Assembly (NCBI GenBank): GCA_036659415.1
Contig: JAVXCQ010000007.1
Span: forward strand, 10,361 to 74,360
DNA: 64,000 nt
Direction of reading: 5' to 3'
Origin: JAVXCQ01 sp036659415
GTDB lineage: Bacteria; Bacillota; Negativicutes; Acidaminococcales; Acidaminococcaceae
Each line of letters begins with the position of its first letter. Positions within the stretch are counted from its first letter, which is position 1. Positions 43,099 through 51,539 of the stretch are shown here, piece after piece. Made by a program: the position numbers and the translations under genes. Below the pieces are notes generated by a model. That model saw only the letters and a program-made list of their open reading frames with translations, had not been told where the DNA came from and made no database searches.

Positions 43099-43662
43099 AT
43101 GGCTACAATTAAAGAAGTTATTGAACAAGCAAATGTCAAAATGAGTAAAACCATTGAAATGTTAAGAGTGGATCTTGCTAGCGTACGTGCTGGTCGCGCC
43201 ACACCTTCTTTATTAGAAAAGGTAAATGTTGACTATTACGGAACACCGACACCAATTACGCAAGTAGCGAATGTGACTGTTCCTGAACCACGCATGATTA
43301 TTATCCAACCGTGGGAAAAAACAATGCTGAAAGAAATTGAAAAAGCAATCATGAAATCAGATTTAGGGCTAAATCCTAATAGTGATGGGGTAGCAATCAG
43401 GTTGAACCTACCACAGTTGACGGAAGATCGTAGAAAAGAATTAGTAAAAGTTGTACATAAGAAAACAGAAGAAAATAGAGTTATTGTTCGTAATATTCGT
43501 CGTGACGCTAACGATATTTTGAAAAAAATGGAAAAAGCTAAAGAAATAACTGAAGACGAGATTAAAAAAGCTAATGAAGATATGCAAAAAGTAACGGATA
43601 AGGCCATTAAAGAAATTGATACGGTCATGGCTCATAAAGAAAAAGAAATTATGGAAGTGTGA
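43099..43662 (+). CDS. frr: Ribosome recycling factor
   Basis: RRF, 187 residues, splits post-termination ribosomes with EF-G. Domain I helices and the domain II insertion are recognisable, with the family stretches LRVDLASVRAGRATPSLLEKV and YYGTPTPITQVANV, and the C-terminal helix DEIKKANEDMQKVTDKAIKEID. AGGAGGTA precedes ATG 43099. The stop codon overlaps the start of the next reading frame (GTGA). Confidence 0.97.
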   Translation: MATIKEVIEQANVKMSKTIEMLRVDLASVRAGRATPSLLEKVNVDYYGTPTPITQVANVTVPEPRMIIIQPWEKTMLKEIEKAIMKSDLGLNPNSDGVAIRLNLPQLTEDRRKELVKVVHKKTEENRVIVRNIRRDANDILKKMEKAKEITEDEIKKANEDMQKVTDKAIKEIDTVMAHKEKEIMEV

Positions 43663-44069
43663 GTTCGTTGAAACAAAGTTTGCCTGATGTTTTAGCCTTG
43701 CGGCTAGAAGAAGCGATTACTATTTTAGAACGTGCTGGATTGGCATACGTGGTAGAATGGTCTCAACAACCGCGACCACGAGAGGAAGATTTAGTAGGTA
43801 CACCAACGACTTATGTGGTCAGACAGTTATGTACTGTTGACAATAAAATCAAATTAACAGTAACGAACAGATATCGAAAGGAGGTGCAGAACAAAATGGC
43901 ATACAAAATTGAAAAAGAAGAATGTATCTCTTGCGGCACTTGTGCAGCAACGTGCCCAGTAGGCGCTATTACCGAAGATACTGATGGTAAGTATTTAATT
44001 GGTGATTCTTGTGTTGAATGCGGCGCATGTGCCGGTGTTTGCCCAGTAGGCGCTATTAAACAACCTTAA
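43659..44069 (+). CDS. PASTA-like domain in frame with a ferredoxin (fusion or nested genes)
   Basis: An uninterrupted frame of about 136 residues. Residues 1-75 resemble a single PASTA domain (LPDVLALRLEEAITILERAGL followed by strands ending in KIKLTVTN), a module that in other proteins binds muropeptides. The rest is a complete two-cluster ferredoxin. No stop separates them, so the longer product would be a fusion; but an ideal internal ribosome site and ATG at 43896 allow the ferredoxin to be made alone. GTG 43659 overlaps the frr stop; TTG 43668 is an equally likely start. Function of the first part is unknown. Confidence 0.6.
   Translation: MSSLKQSLPDVLALRLEEAITILERAGLAYVVEWSQQPRPREEDLVGTPTTYVVRQLCTVDNKIKLTVTNRYRKEVQNKMAYKIEKEECISCGTCAATCPVGAITEDTDGKYLIGDSCVECGACAGVCPVGAIKQP
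43896..44069 (+). CDS. 2[4Fe-4S] ferredoxin
   Basis: Clostridial-type ferredoxin, 57 residues, a soluble low-potential electron carrier. It has two CxxCxxCxxxCP cluster motifs: CISCGTCAATCP and CVECGACAGVCP, each followed by VGAI. AAAGGAGGTG lies eight bases upstream of ATG 43896, the best ribosome site in this region, which argues that this start is used. It is in the same frame as the upstream PASTA-like reading frame. Its transcript ends at the terminator just downstream. Confidence 0.93.
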   Translation: MAYKIEKEECISCGTCAATCPVGAITEDTDGKYLIGDSCVECGACAGVCPVGAIKQP

Positions 44070-44088
44070 TGTGAATAAACATTGAGGT

Positions 44089-44131
44089 TTACGCACCTTT
44101 CTCTAGCAAAGAGGGAGGTGCGTAACTTTTA
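44089..44131 (+). terminator. Intrinsic terminator after the ferredoxin
   Basis: Long stem of 16 pairs (44089-44104 with 44110-44125, two G-U), loop AGCAA, followed by CTTTT. Separates the pyrH-frr-ferredoxin unit from uppS. Confidence 0.88.
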
Positions 44132-44163
44132 CAGTAGATTATAATGGACGGCGGGGAAGCTAA

Positions 44164-44943
44164 ATGTTGAAAAATATTTTCACTAAAGGGAAAAACATTG
44201 AACCCAAGCCCATCGTAGTAGATGGAATCGTACCGGAGTTAGTGCCAGAACATATTGCTATTATTATGGATGGTAATGGGCGCTGGGCTAAAGCCAAAGG
44301 ACGGCCACGTACGTTTGGACATCATGCCGGGGCAGAAGCCCTAAAAGAGATTGTGAAAATAGCTGACCATATCGGTGTAAAAGTCATTAGCGCTTATGCT
44401 TTTTCTACAGAAAATTGGAAAAGACCGATTACAGAAGTAAGTTTTATTATGGATTTGTTAAGCAAATATTTATCTAGTGAGATCAAAGAATTCAATGAAA
44501 ACAATGTGCGTGTACGTTTTATGGGTTCACGCTTGGGTTTGCCAACCACTGTTTTGGAAAAAATGGATACAGCCATGCAGGAAACAAAAGATAATACAGG
44601 CATTATTCTTAATTTAGCGATCAATTATGGCGGGCAAGCTGAAATCTTGCGGGCGGTGCAAAATATTGCCGCTGCTGCAAAAGCAGGTAGTCTGACCATT
44701 GAAGAGATAGATGGTACCGTGTTTGAAAATTATTTATATACTAAAGAATTACCACCGCCCGATTTGTTAATTAGACCGGGTGGAGATTTCCGCATTAGTA
44801 ATTTTATGCTTTGGCAAATAGCCTATGCGGAAATTTGGACAACGACAACCTACTGGCCAGATTTTACGCCGGCAATGTTTTTGCAGGCAATTAGTGAATA
44901 TCAAAAAAGGGATCGTCGCTATGGCGGGCTCAATAATAAATAA
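44164..44943 (+). CDS. uppS: Isoprenyl transferase (undecaprenyl diphosphate synthase)
   Basis: Cis-prenyltransferase UppS, 259 residues, elongates farnesyl diphosphate to the C55 carrier lipid for peptidoglycan and other wall polymers. The catalytic aspartate is D36 in IIMDGNGRWAK; further family motifs are AYAFSTENW, RFMGS and LLIRPGGDFRISNFMLWQ. A leader of about 30 residues precedes the core. GGCGGGGAAG precedes ATG 44164. It starts the uppS-cdsA-dxr-rseP-ispG-proS run. Confidence 0.96.
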   Translation: MLKNIFTKGKNIEPKPIVVDGIVPELVPEHIAIIMDGNGRWAKAKGRPRTFGHHAGAEALKEIVKIADHIGVKVISAYAFSTENWKRPITEVSFIMDLLSKYLSSEIKEFNENNVRVRFMGSRLGLPTTVLEKMDTAMQETKDNTGIILNLAINYGGQAEILRAVQNIAAAAKAGSLTIEEIDGTVFENYLYTKELPPPDLLIRPGGDFRISNFMLWQIAYAEIWTTTTYWPDFTPAMFLQAISEYQKRDRRYGGLNNK

Positions 44944-44954
44944 GCAGGTGCAAT

Positions 44955-45782
44955 ATGTTAACTCGTATTATGACAGCATTGGTGGGCATCCCCGTTGCGA
45001 TTTTTCTCATTCATAGTGGTGGAACCTATTTTGCTGCGGCAATTTTAATACTGGCGATGATTGGTTGGTATGAATTTAGACAGATGATGCTAGGCAAAGG
45101 GTACCGAGTCTATTATTTTACCAGCTGCACAGCAGTAGTTGCGATTAATATTTTTGCTTGGCAGGGCTATCCAGAGGCCATAGTGCCAATTTTAACAGCT
45201 TCAATTTTGGGTATTATGCTGGAAGGCTTGTACTTTCATAAAAGAGGTAACTGGGCGCCAGAAGTAGCCCTTTCTTCTTGTGCTGTGCTTTATATTGGTT
45301 TGCTTTTTGCCCATTTTAGCTTACTGCGGGAAATTACGCCGCAGGTCGTAACTATTGCCAACATCGGTAAGATGCCCTTGGGCGAAGCTTTTCTGTGGTT
45401 GGTATTACTAGGTACTTGGGCTAGTGATACTTTTGCCTATTTCTTCGGCTGTGCTTTTGGCAAACATCGTTTATGTCCTGAAGTAAGCCCTAAGAAAAGT
45501 ATTGAAGGAGCAGTGGCCGGATTTATTGGGTGCGTGCTTGTTATTACGGCTTTGGGTAGCGAGGTATTGGCTTTAAATAGCTTTAAAGTTATACTTTTAG
45601 CGGTATTAATCGGTATTTTTGCTCCTTTGGGGGATTTAGTAGAATCTTTATTGAAACGTTCTTTTGGTGTTAAAGATTCCGGTAACGTCTTTCCAGGACA
45701 TGGCGGGGTTTTGGACCGTTTTGATAGCTTGCTTTTCGCTGTGCCCATCGCTTATTATTTTATTCTTTATAACTTCTTTTAA
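44955..45782 (+). CDS. cdsA: Phosphatidate cytidylyltransferase
   Basis: CdsA, 275 residues, polytopic inner-membrane enzyme making CDP-diacylglycerol from phosphatidate and CTP, the branch point of phospholipid synthesis. The C-terminal signature is present: GDLVESLLKRSFGVKDSG and PGHGGVLDRFDSL. About eight hydrophobic segments precede and follow it. AAGCAGGTG lies before ATG 44955, eleven bases after uppS. Position between uppS and dxr is standard. Confidence 0.96.
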   Translation: MLTRIMTALVGIPVAIFLIHSGGTYFAAAILILAMIGWYEFRQMMLGKGYRVYYFTSCTAVVAINIFAWQGYPEAIVPILTASILGIMLEGLYFHKRGNWAPEVALSSCAVLYIGLLFAHFSLLREITPQVVTIANIGKMPLGEAFLWLVLLGTWASDTFAYFFGCAFGKHRLCPEVSPKKSIEGAVAGFIGCVLVITALGSEVLALNSFKVILLAVLIGIFAPLGDLVESLLKRSFGVKDSGNVFPGHGGVLDRFDSLLFAVPIAYYFILYNFF

Positions 45783-45808
45783 ATTTTTGTAAAGAGGGGT
45801 AACTCCTA

Positions 45809-46969
45809 ATGATAAAAAATCTCGCAGTTTTGGGTAGTACCGGTTCCATTGGCAAGCAAACCTTGGAAGTAGCATTGGCTAATCCTGAAAAGATTCGCAT
45901 TCGTGCTCTGGCTGCTAATACTAATGATGAATTGCTCGAACAACAAATTAAACTTTTTACCCCAGAGGTGGTAGCATTGTCCGATGTAGCTGCAGCAACT
46001 CGTCTTAAACGGCGCTACTGTGGACCCACAAAAATTGTGGCGGGAGACGAGGGACTACTGGAGGTAGCTACTTACCAAAAGGTAGATACAGTTCTGGCTG
46101 CGATGGTGGGTTATGCTGGCCTACGGCCTACTTTAGCAGCTATCGGCCATCACAAAAACATTGCCCTCGCCAACAAGGAAACCTTGGTCGCAGCTGGGGA
46201 GCTGGTCACGAAAGCTGTCAAAAAAAATCAGGTTACCTTACTACCTGTGGACAGTGAACATTGTGCTATTTTCCAAGCTTTGAACGGTGAACACCATAAG
46301 GAAGTGAAGCGTTTAATCATTACTGCTTCGGGGGGGCCTTTTCGCGGCAGGCATAAAAGCGAGCTAGAAGGGGTTACTTTAGAACAGTGCTTAAACCATC
46401 CTAATTGGAGTATGGGCAAAAAAATCACCATTGACTCTGCCAGCTTAGCCAATAAAGGTTTGGAAATTATTGAAGCACATTGGCTTTTTGATATGGAATA
46501 CGATAGAATAGACGTTGTAGTTCATCCACAAAGTATAGTCCATTCTTTAGTGGAATATCAAGATGGTTCTGTCCTTGCGCAACTAGGGTTAGCAGATATG
46601 AGGCTACCTATTCAATATGCGTTGTCTTATCCGGAGCGGTGGGATCATGCCTTTGGACAGCTAGACCTAGTCCGAGCTGCTCAATTAACATTTGAAGAAC
46701 CGGATAAAGAAGCTTTTCCAGCTCTTCAATTAGCGATTGATTGTGGCAGAGCAGGTGGAACTTTACCTTGTGCTTTTAATGCGGCTAATGAAGAAGCTGT
46801 TTATGCTTTTTTAGCTAATAAAATTAATTTTTTGGATATCCCGCGAGTTATTGCGCAAGTACTTGCTAAGCAACAAGTGGTTATTGCACCAACGCTTGAG
46901 GATATAGAAACGACTGATCAAGAGGCAAGAATACTTGCCAAGGAATTTATTAACCAGGTGTTTATTTAA
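45809..46969 (+). CDS. dxr: 1-deoxy-D-xylulose-5-phosphate reductoisomerase
   Basis: Dxr (IspC), 386 residues, NADPH enzyme making MEP from DXP, the second MEP-pathway step and the target of fosmidomycin. The NADPH loop is GSTGSIG (residues 8-14); LANKETLVAAG, the metal-site PVDSEHCAIFQ and the flexible-loop region with HPNWSMGKKITIDSA are all present. AGAGGGGTAA precedes ATG 45809. It is the product acceptor of Dxs, encoded at 32.2 kb, and precedes rseP. Confidence 0.97.
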   Translation: MIKNLAVLGSTGSIGKQTLEVALANPEKIRIRALAANTNDELLEQQIKLFTPEVVALSDVAAATRLKRRYCGPTKIVAGDEGLLEVATYQKVDTVLAAMVGYAGLRPTLAAIGHHKNIALANKETLVAAGELVTKAVKKNQVTLLPVDSEHCAIFQALNGEHHKEVKRLIITASGGPFRGRHKSELEGVTLEQCLNHPNWSMGKKITIDSASLANKGLEIIEAHWLFDMEYDRIDVVVHPQSIVHSLVEYQDGSVLAQLGLADMRLPIQYALSYPERWDHAFGQLDLVRAAQLTFEEPDKEAFPALQLAIDCGRAGGTLPCAFNAANEEAVYAFLANKINFLDIPRVIAQVLAKQQVVIAPTLEDIETTDQEARILAKEFINQVFI

Positions 46970-46981
46970 AGGAGGCTACTT

Positions 46982-47998
46982 TTGTTAACCATATTATCTG
47001 CCATTTTTGTTTTTGGCGTATTAGTTACAGTACATGAATTTGGACATTTTATTACGGCCAAGCTGACCGGTATGCGTGTGGACGAATTTGCCATTGGTTT
47101 TGGACCAATTATTTATCAAACTAAGCAAGGTGATACGACCTATTCTCTGCGGGCGATACCGCTAGGTGGTTTCAATAAAATAGCGGGTATGGACCCTGAT
47201 GAAGAAAAAACTGCTGATGGCTTTTCGTCTAAACCGGTACCGGCGAGGATGTTAGTTATTCTAGCAGGTTCTTTGATGAATTTTATTTTGCCGATTATTT
47301 TATTCTTTGTAATTTTTGCTAGTGCCGGCATGGATAAGCCTGTTAATGAAGCCGTATTAGGCTCCATTATGCCGAATAAGCCAGCAGCACAAGCTGGTCT
47401 TATGCCTGGTGATAAAATTATTGCTATCAATGAAGAGGCGATTGTAGATTGGAGTGGCATTATGACTACTCTGAAACAATACCCTAATCAAGAAGTAAAA
47501 GTTAAAGTCGACAGAGCTGGTTCTGTACGTACTTATAAGATGACACCAGTATATGAAGAATCCATTGAACGTATGGTGATCGGCATTTCCCCTAAATTTG
47601 AAAAAGAAACTTTAAGCTTGGGAAATGCAGCTAAACTAGCTGTAGAACATACGAAAAATGTTATTGTGGCGATGCTTAACGGACTGACGAGAATTGTCAC
47701 AGGTAAAGCACCGGCAGAGGTTTCAGGACCGATTGGTGTGGCTCAGATGGCAGGAGCGGTAGCGGAACTAGGCATTTTGCCTCTACTTAATTTTATTGCT
47801 TTTTTGAGTATTAACTTAGGAGTAATTAACCTTTTACCTATTCCTGCCTTGGATGGTGGCCATTTTGTGGTTCTTTTAGTCGAGGCTTTAAGAGGTAAAC
47901 CGCTAGGTTCGCGTGCTATGAATGCAATCCAAATGGTGGGAGTTGCTATTATTTTAGCTATTACAGTATTTTCAACTTTTAAAGATATAACAAGATGA
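46982..47998 (+). CDS. rseP: Site-2 zinc metalloprotease RseP
   Basis: RseP/RasP, 338 residues, membrane-embedded site-2 protease that cuts anti-sigma factors and leftover signal peptides. The active site HEFGH (residues 18-22) lies in the first helix; a PDZ domain spans about residues 105-180; the second catalytic motif is LPIPALDGGH near residue 280. The start is TTG 46982, seven bases after AAAGGAGG. Its stop overlaps possible early starts of ispG. Confidence 0.95.
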   Translation: MLTILSAIFVFGVLVTVHEFGHFITAKLTGMRVDEFAIGFGPIIYQTKQGDTTYSLRAIPLGGFNKIAGMDPDEEKTADGFSSKPVPARMLVILAGSLMNFILPIILFFVIFASAGMDKPVNEAVLGSIMPNKPAAQAGLMPGDKIIAINEEAIVDWSGIMTTLKQYPNQEVKVKVDRAGSVRTYKMTPVYEESIERMVIGISPKFEKETLSLGNAAKLAVEHTKNVIVAMLNGLTRIVTGKAPAEVSGPIGVAQMAGAVAELGILPLLNFIAFLSINLGVINLLPIPALDGGHFVVLLVEALRGKPLGSRAMNAIQMVGVAIILAITVFSTFKDITR

Positions 47999-48021
47999 TT
48001 CCGGGGAACGGAGTGGTGAGC

Positions 48022-49092
48022 ATGGAAAGAAGAAAAACCAGAAAACTGTTGTTAGGTAAACTTGCTATTGGCGGCGATGCACCTATTACGGTACAGTCGA
48101 TGACTAATACCAGAACGGACGATGTGGCGGCGACAGTACAACAAATTAAAGCACTAACGGCTTTGGGGTGCGATATTATTCGTTGCGCCGTGCCGGATTT
48201 GGCAGCAGCACAAGCTTTGCGAGCGATTAAAGAACAAATAACAATACCAGTAATTGCCGACATTCATTTTGATTTTAAATTAGCTTTGGCCGCTATCGAA
48301 TCCGGGGTGGATGGTCTGCGGCTCAATCCCGGTAATATCGGGAATACGGAACAGGTACAAGCTGTTGTAGCCGCGGCTAAAGTTCGTAATATCCCGCTTA
48401 GAATTGGTGTAAATGCAGGTTCTTTACCCAAAGATTTACTGGAAAAATATGGGCATCCAACACCGGAAGCTTTGGTGGAAGCGGCTTGGCGACATATTCA
48501 TATTTTGGAAGCGTTGGACTATCATAATATTAAAATTTCTCTAAAAGCTCACGATGTACCTTTAACGATTGCCGCTTATCGTTTGCTGGCGGCACAATGT
48601 GATTATCCTTTGCATATTGGTATTACAGAAGCAGGTACGGTGAACTCTGGCATTATTAAATCTGCGGTGGGTATTGGCACGTTACTGGCCGAAGGTATTG
48701 GTGATACACTTAGAGTTTCATTAACCGGAGATCCGGCGAATGAAGTCAAGGTCGCTTACCAAATTTTGAAGTCCTTAGGTTTACGTTCCTATGGTCCAAC
48801 GCTAATTTCTTGTCCAACTTGCGGCAGAACGAGGATCAATTTAGAAAAATTAGCTTTGGCTGTAGAAAAAAGATTGGAACAGATAACAGAGCCGATTACC
48901 GTGGCCGTGATGGGGTGCGTTGTTAATGGACCGGGAGAAGCACGCGAAGCAGATGTAGGTATTGCTGGCGGCATCGGTGAAGGGCTTATTTTCAAAAAAG
49001 GTGAAATTATTAAGAAAGTAAGTGAAGAGCGGATCATTGATGAACTTTTTGCTGAAATAGATAAAATTATTTGTGAGAGGAAGATGAATTAA
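48022..49092 (+). CDS. ispG: 4-hydroxy-3-methylbut-2-enyl-diphosphate synthase
   Basis: IspG (GcpE), 356 residues, iron-sulfur enzyme converting MEcPP to HMBPP in the MEP pathway. The [4Fe-4S] cysteines are in SCPTCGRT and GCVVNGPGEA. The N-terminal RRKTRKLLLG and VQSMTNT are diagnostic. ATG 48022 is chosen for GGAG eight bases upstream; ATG 47995 overlaps the rseP stop but has no ribosome site. proS starts on the last base of its stop. IspH, the final pathway enzyme, is not in the window. Confidence 0.96.
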   Translation: MERRKTRKLLLGKLAIGGDAPITVQSMTNTRTDDVAATVQQIKALTALGCDIIRCAVPDLAAAQALRAIKEQITIPVIADIHFDFKLALAAIESGVDGLRLNPGNIGNTEQVQAVVAAAKVRNIPLRIGVNAGSLPKDLLEKYGHPTPEALVEAAWRHIHILEALDYHNIKISLKAHDVPLTIAAYRLLAAQCDYPLHIGITEAGTVNSGIIKSAVGIGTLLAEGIGDTLRVSLTGDPANEVKVAYQILKSLGLRSYGPTLISCPTCGRTRINLEKLALAVEKRLEQITEPITVAVMGCVVNGPGEAREADVGIAGGIGEGLIFKKGEIIKKVSEERIIDELFAEIDKIICERKMN

Positions 49093-50801
49093 TGCGAGTA
49101 TCCAAGTTATATGCACCGACATTGCGTGAAGTTCCAGCAGAAGCAGAAGTTATTAGTCATCAAATGATGTTACGAGCAGGTTTTATGCGTAAAGCAGCGG
49201 GGGGCATTTACAGCTATTTGCCATTAGCTTGGCGCGTTTTGAAAAAAATAGAAAATATTGTGCGGGATGAAATGGATAAAGCGGGAGCACAGGAATTATT
49301 AATGCCGATTATGCAACCGGCAGAAATGTGGCAGGAAAGTGGCCGTTGGGATGTTTATGGCGACGAAATGTTCCGCCTGACCGATCGACATAACCGCAAT
49401 TTTTGCTTGGGACCAACACATGAAGAAATGGTGACGACTTTAATTCGTAGTGACGTTCGCTCTTATCGTCAATTACCACTTAATGTTTACCAAATTCAAA
49501 ATAAATTTCGTGATGAGCGTCGTCCGCGGTTTGGCTTAATGCGTGGTCGTGAGTTCATTATGAAAGATGCCTATTCTTTTGATCGTGATGAACAAGGCTT
49601 GGAAGCCAATTATCAACTGATGTATAATGCCTACACTAGCATTTTCACACGCTGTGGGCTTAAATTTCGCCCCGTAGAAGCTGATTCCGGTGCGATTGGC
49701 GGCAGTGGTTCTCATGAATTTATGGTTATTGCCGAAAGTGGCGAAGCAGAAATAGTTTTTTGTAATGAATGCGATTATGCTGCCAATGTAGAAAAAGCAG
49801 AGCTTTTCCCTATTGAGTGTGCAGAAGAAGCGTTGCAAGAGGTAAGAAACGTTGAAACGCCAGAGTGCAAAACTATTGTTGCTGTTTGCGAATATTTACA
49901 TTTGCCGGTAGAAAAAAGCGTGAAAGCTGTTGCTTTTACTAGCGAAAAAGGTTTGATTCTTTGTTTTGTACGTGGAGACCACGAAGTTAATGAAGTTAAG
50001 GTAATTAATGCTTGTGGCGTAATTGAACTGGAAATGGCTACGGACGAGGAATTAGCGGCAGCAGGAACTGTTGGCGGATTTATGGGACCGATAGGCATTG
50101 ATCCTACTAAAGTAATGGTAGTAGTGGACCAGAGCGTAATGAAAATGCATAATTTTTGTTGTGGTGCCAATAAAACAGATGTCCATTGCTTAAACGTTAA
50201 TCCCGGACGTGATTTTAAACCAACAATTGTTGCTGATATTCGTTTAATTCAAATTACAGATGCCTGTCCTCATTGTGGTGGCAAAATCAGTAAAGCTCGT
50301 GGTATCGAAGTTGGACAAGTATTTAAATTATTTACCAAATATAGTACGGCGCTAAAGGCTACTTTCTTAGACGAAAACGGCAAAGAAAAACCAATGGTTA
50401 TGGGTTGCTATGGTGTTGGAGTTAGCAGAACTATGGCTGCCGCTATTGAGCAAAATAATGATGCTGACGGTATTATTTGGCCGGTAGCGATTGCCCCTTA
50501 TCAGGTAGTAGTGGTGCCAGTTAATCTTAAAGATGAAGCCTCTACGGCCAAAGCTGAAGAGATTTATGCTACTTTGCAACAACAAGGTGTGGAAGTAGTC
50601 ATTGATGATAGAAATGAAAGACCCGGGGTCAAATTCAAAGATGCTGATTTGATTGGCTATCCTTTGCGCATAGTGGTTGGCCCCAAAACTTTAGCTGAGG
50701 GTATGATTGAAGCAAAAATCAGAAAAACTGGAGAAGTACTGCATTTGTCGGCAACCGGTGATTATGTAGCTACTGTTCAAGAAATATTGGCAAAATTATA
50801 A
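49092..50801 (+). CDS. proS: Proline--tRNA ligase (bacterial type with editing domain)
   Basis: Class II prolyl-tRNA synthetase of 569 residues, bacterial type. Motif 2 is FRDERRPRFGLMRGREF; the inserted INS editing domain, which clears Ala-tRNA(Pro), spans about residues 225-390; motif 3 lies at GCYGVGVSRTMAA and the anticodon-binding domain closes the protein (RPGVKFKDADLIG). The ATG overlaps the ispG stop by one base. GAGAGGAAG lies upstream inside ispG. polC usually follows; an mgtC gene is inserted here. Confidence 0.97.
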   Translation: MRVSKLYAPTLREVPAEAEVISHQMMLRAGFMRKAAGGIYSYLPLAWRVLKKIENIVRDEMDKAGAQELLMPIMQPAEMWQESGRWDVYGDEMFRLTDRHNRNFCLGPTHEEMVTTLIRSDVRSYRQLPLNVYQIQNKFRDERRPRFGLMRGREFIMKDAYSFDRDEQGLEANYQLMYNAYTSIFTRCGLKFRPVEADSGAIGGSGSHEFMVIAESGEAEIVFCNECDYAANVEKAELFPIECAEEALQEVRNVETPECKTIVAVCEYLHLPVEKSVKAVAFTSEKGLILCFVRGDHEVNEVKVINACGVIELEMATDEELAAAGTVGGFMGPIGIDPTKVMVVVDQSVMKMHNFCCGANKTDVHCLNVNPGRDFKPTIVADIRLIQITDACPHCGGKISKARGIEVGQVFKLFTKYSTALKATFLDENGKEKPMVMGCYGVGVSRTMAAAIEQNNDADGIIWPVAIAPYQVVVVPVNLKDEASTAKAEEIYATLQQQGVEVVIDDRNERPGVKFKDADLIGYPLRIVVGPKTLAEGMIEAKIRKTGEVLHLSATGDYVATVQEILAKL

Positions 50802-50826
50802 GTTTTGCCTGGCGAGAGGAGTCGTG

Positions 50827-51507
50827 GTGTCAATGTTAGACGCACAAGACTGGCAAATGTTGATGCGCTTATTTCTTGCTGCCTTACTGGGTGGCATCGT
50901 TGGTATAGAGCGTGGCAGCGGCGATCGGCCTGCGGGTCTGCGTACCCATATCCTAGTTTGCACAGGTTCAGCTTTAATTATGTTAGTTTCTATTTATGCC
51001 TTTGCCGGCTTTGAAGGTCCGCGCGATCCGGGCAGGTTGGCAGCACAAGTTGTTAGTGGTATTGGCTTTTTAGGAGCAGGCACCATCCTTCATGAAGGAA
51101 TGACTGTAAGAGGGTTAACAACAGCTGCTAGTTTGTGGATGGTAGCGGCGATTGGGTTGGCAATTGGTGGCGGTATGATTAAAATCGGTATTGCCTCAAC
51201 TGTTATTATGCTGATTACTCTTGTTACTTTTCATGGTTGGGAAAAACGTTTTGGTGGTAATAGCCGTATTGAAAAACGCTATATTCGGGTGGTTATCAAA
51301 GAACGGGCAGAAGCCATGAGTGAGGTTGTTGGCTATTTGACGGAGCAAAATATTAAAGTACGTATGATGAATGTCAAAAATAATGAGCTACAAAATACTA
51401 TGACCATGGAACTTTACCTAAAAATAACCAAGGAACATAGTATTAATGATATTATGGCAGGAATACAAGGTGTAGAAGGTGTCGCTTCGCTAGAAAATGT
51501 TACGTAA
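50827..51507 (+). CDS. MgtC/SapB family membrane protein
   Basis: MgtC-like protein, about 226 residues: a hydrophobic N-terminal domain with GGIVGIERGSGDRPAGLRTH and GIGFLGAGTI, the hallmarks of the family, about five membrane segments up to residue 135, and a C-terminal ACT-like soluble domain. Family members influence magnesium starvation responses and, in Salmonella, the F1Fo ATPase; the role here is unknown. AGGAG ends five bases before GTG 50827, the chosen start; GTG 50824 and ATG 50833 are alternatives. Located between proS and polC. Confidence 0.87.
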   Translation: MSMLDAQDWQMLMRLFLAALLGGIVGIERGSGDRPAGLRTHILVCTGSALIMLVSIYAFAGFEGPRDPGRLAAQVVSGIGFLGAGTILHEGMTVRGLTTAASLWMVAAIGLAIGGGMIKIGIASTVIMLITLVTFHGWEKRFGGNSRIEKRYIRVVIKERAEAMSEVVGYLTEQNIKVRMMNVKNNELQNTMTMELYLKITKEHSINDIMAGIQGVEGVASLENVT

Positions 51508-51539
51508 AGCGACTTGATTAACGGTGAGCGGAGGGACGC

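Noticed and set aside
44140..44145. TATAAT ahead of uppS as a promoter
   Set aside because: The -35 position falls in the terminator stem and reads GGTGCG; not convincing without mapping data.
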